From assembly GCF_004328665.1 (NCBI RefSeq), contig NZ_CP019770.1, forward strand, positions 1,054,001-1,118,000: DNA of 64,000 nucleotides. Direction: 5' to 3'. A program made the position numbers and the translations under genes. The notes below the pieces were generated by a model. The model was given only the letters and a program-made list of their open reading frames with translations. It was not told the DNA's origin and searched no databases. Source of the DNA: Pseudoalteromonas sp. DL-6 (GTDB lineage: Bacteria > Pseudomonadota > Gammaproteobacteria > Enterobacterales > Alteromonadaceae). Numbering within the stretch: the first letter of the stretch is position 1; every line of letters begins with the position of its first letter. Shown here one piece after another: positions 63,981 through 64,000 of this stretch.

Positions 63981-64000
63981 TTGAATTTTAAAGGATATCT
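63981..64000 (+). CDS. start of a gene cut by the window edge
   Basis: TTG AAT TTT AAA GGA TAT reads as (M)NFKGY and is preceded by a full AGGAGG nine bases upstream (63966-63971). Only six codons are visible, so the product cannot be named. Confidence 0.4.

Overview
The window looks like chromosomal DNA of a marine gammaproteobacterium of the Alteromonadales, most likely Pseudoalteromonas or a close relative. The reasons are the AT-rich base composition, gammaproteobacterial gene orders (fadI-fadJ; tRNA-fMet-rimP-nusA-infB-rbfA-truB-rpsO-pnp-nlpI; epmC-yfcL; smrB next to prmB-aroC) and short dispersed elements with TA-flanked inverted ends. This placement is inference from gene content; no database was searched. 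There is no rRNA, CRISPR array, intact insertion sequence or prophage.

Layout. 1-3.5 kb: GAF protein, aspartate/aromatic aminotransferase, and an ECF sigma factor with a DUF3379 partner on the minus strand. 3.5-10.3 kb: a six-gene minus-strand MoxR/DUF58/DUF4381/VWA/VWA-TPR/BatD operon. 10.6-14.1 kb: fadI-fadJ beta-oxidation operon behind a FadR-like palindrome. 14-25 kb: housekeeping genes (YjbR-like, EF-P-like EfpL, GGDEF-EAL protein, insulinase-type peptidase, SixA, AEC transporter, SmrB, PrmB, AroC). 25.3-28.0 kb: a small accessory locus of a class 3 lipase and a DUF6795-like protein, tandemly duplicated with the second lipase cut short. 28-41.5 kb: DUF4112, a secreted 2H phosphoesterase, a large periplasmic-sensor HD-GYP protein, epmC, an NAD-kinase-like protein, yfcL, an AbgT transporter, a DEAD-box helicase, grxA, an Hsp20 gene under sigma-32 and RNA-thermometer control, and an FeS-type photolyase. 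41.7-52.4 kb: the initiator-tRNA / translation-factor / RNA-decay cluster ending in nlpI, with an overlapping gene for a probable exported metzincin-like protease. 53.8-59.6 kb: a complete Mrp/Mnh Na+/H+ antiporter operon (A/B fused, C, D, E, F, G). 59.7-64 kb: a DUF2059 protein, a MerR-family regulator and Cu(I) P1B-type ATPase, a decayed cupredoxin gene that I reconstruct from three reading-frame pieces, and a Trp-rich TIGR02450 protein.

Functionally the region is mostly core: translation initiation and ribosome maturation (fMet-tRNA, RimP, NusA, IF2, RbfA, TruB, S15, PrmB, EfpL, EpmC), RNA decay (PNPase, DEAD-box helicase, SmrB), stress responses (ECF sigma, Hsp20, photolyase, glutaredoxin), ion homeostasis (Mrp, Cu export) and c-di-GMP signalling. 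The items most worth a second look are the duplicated lipase/DUF6795 locus (a candidate effector-immunity-like pair), the cupredoxin pseudogene behind the copper ATPase, the ROSE-like thermometer of hsp20, the NlpI-coupled metalloprotease and two MITE-like elements.
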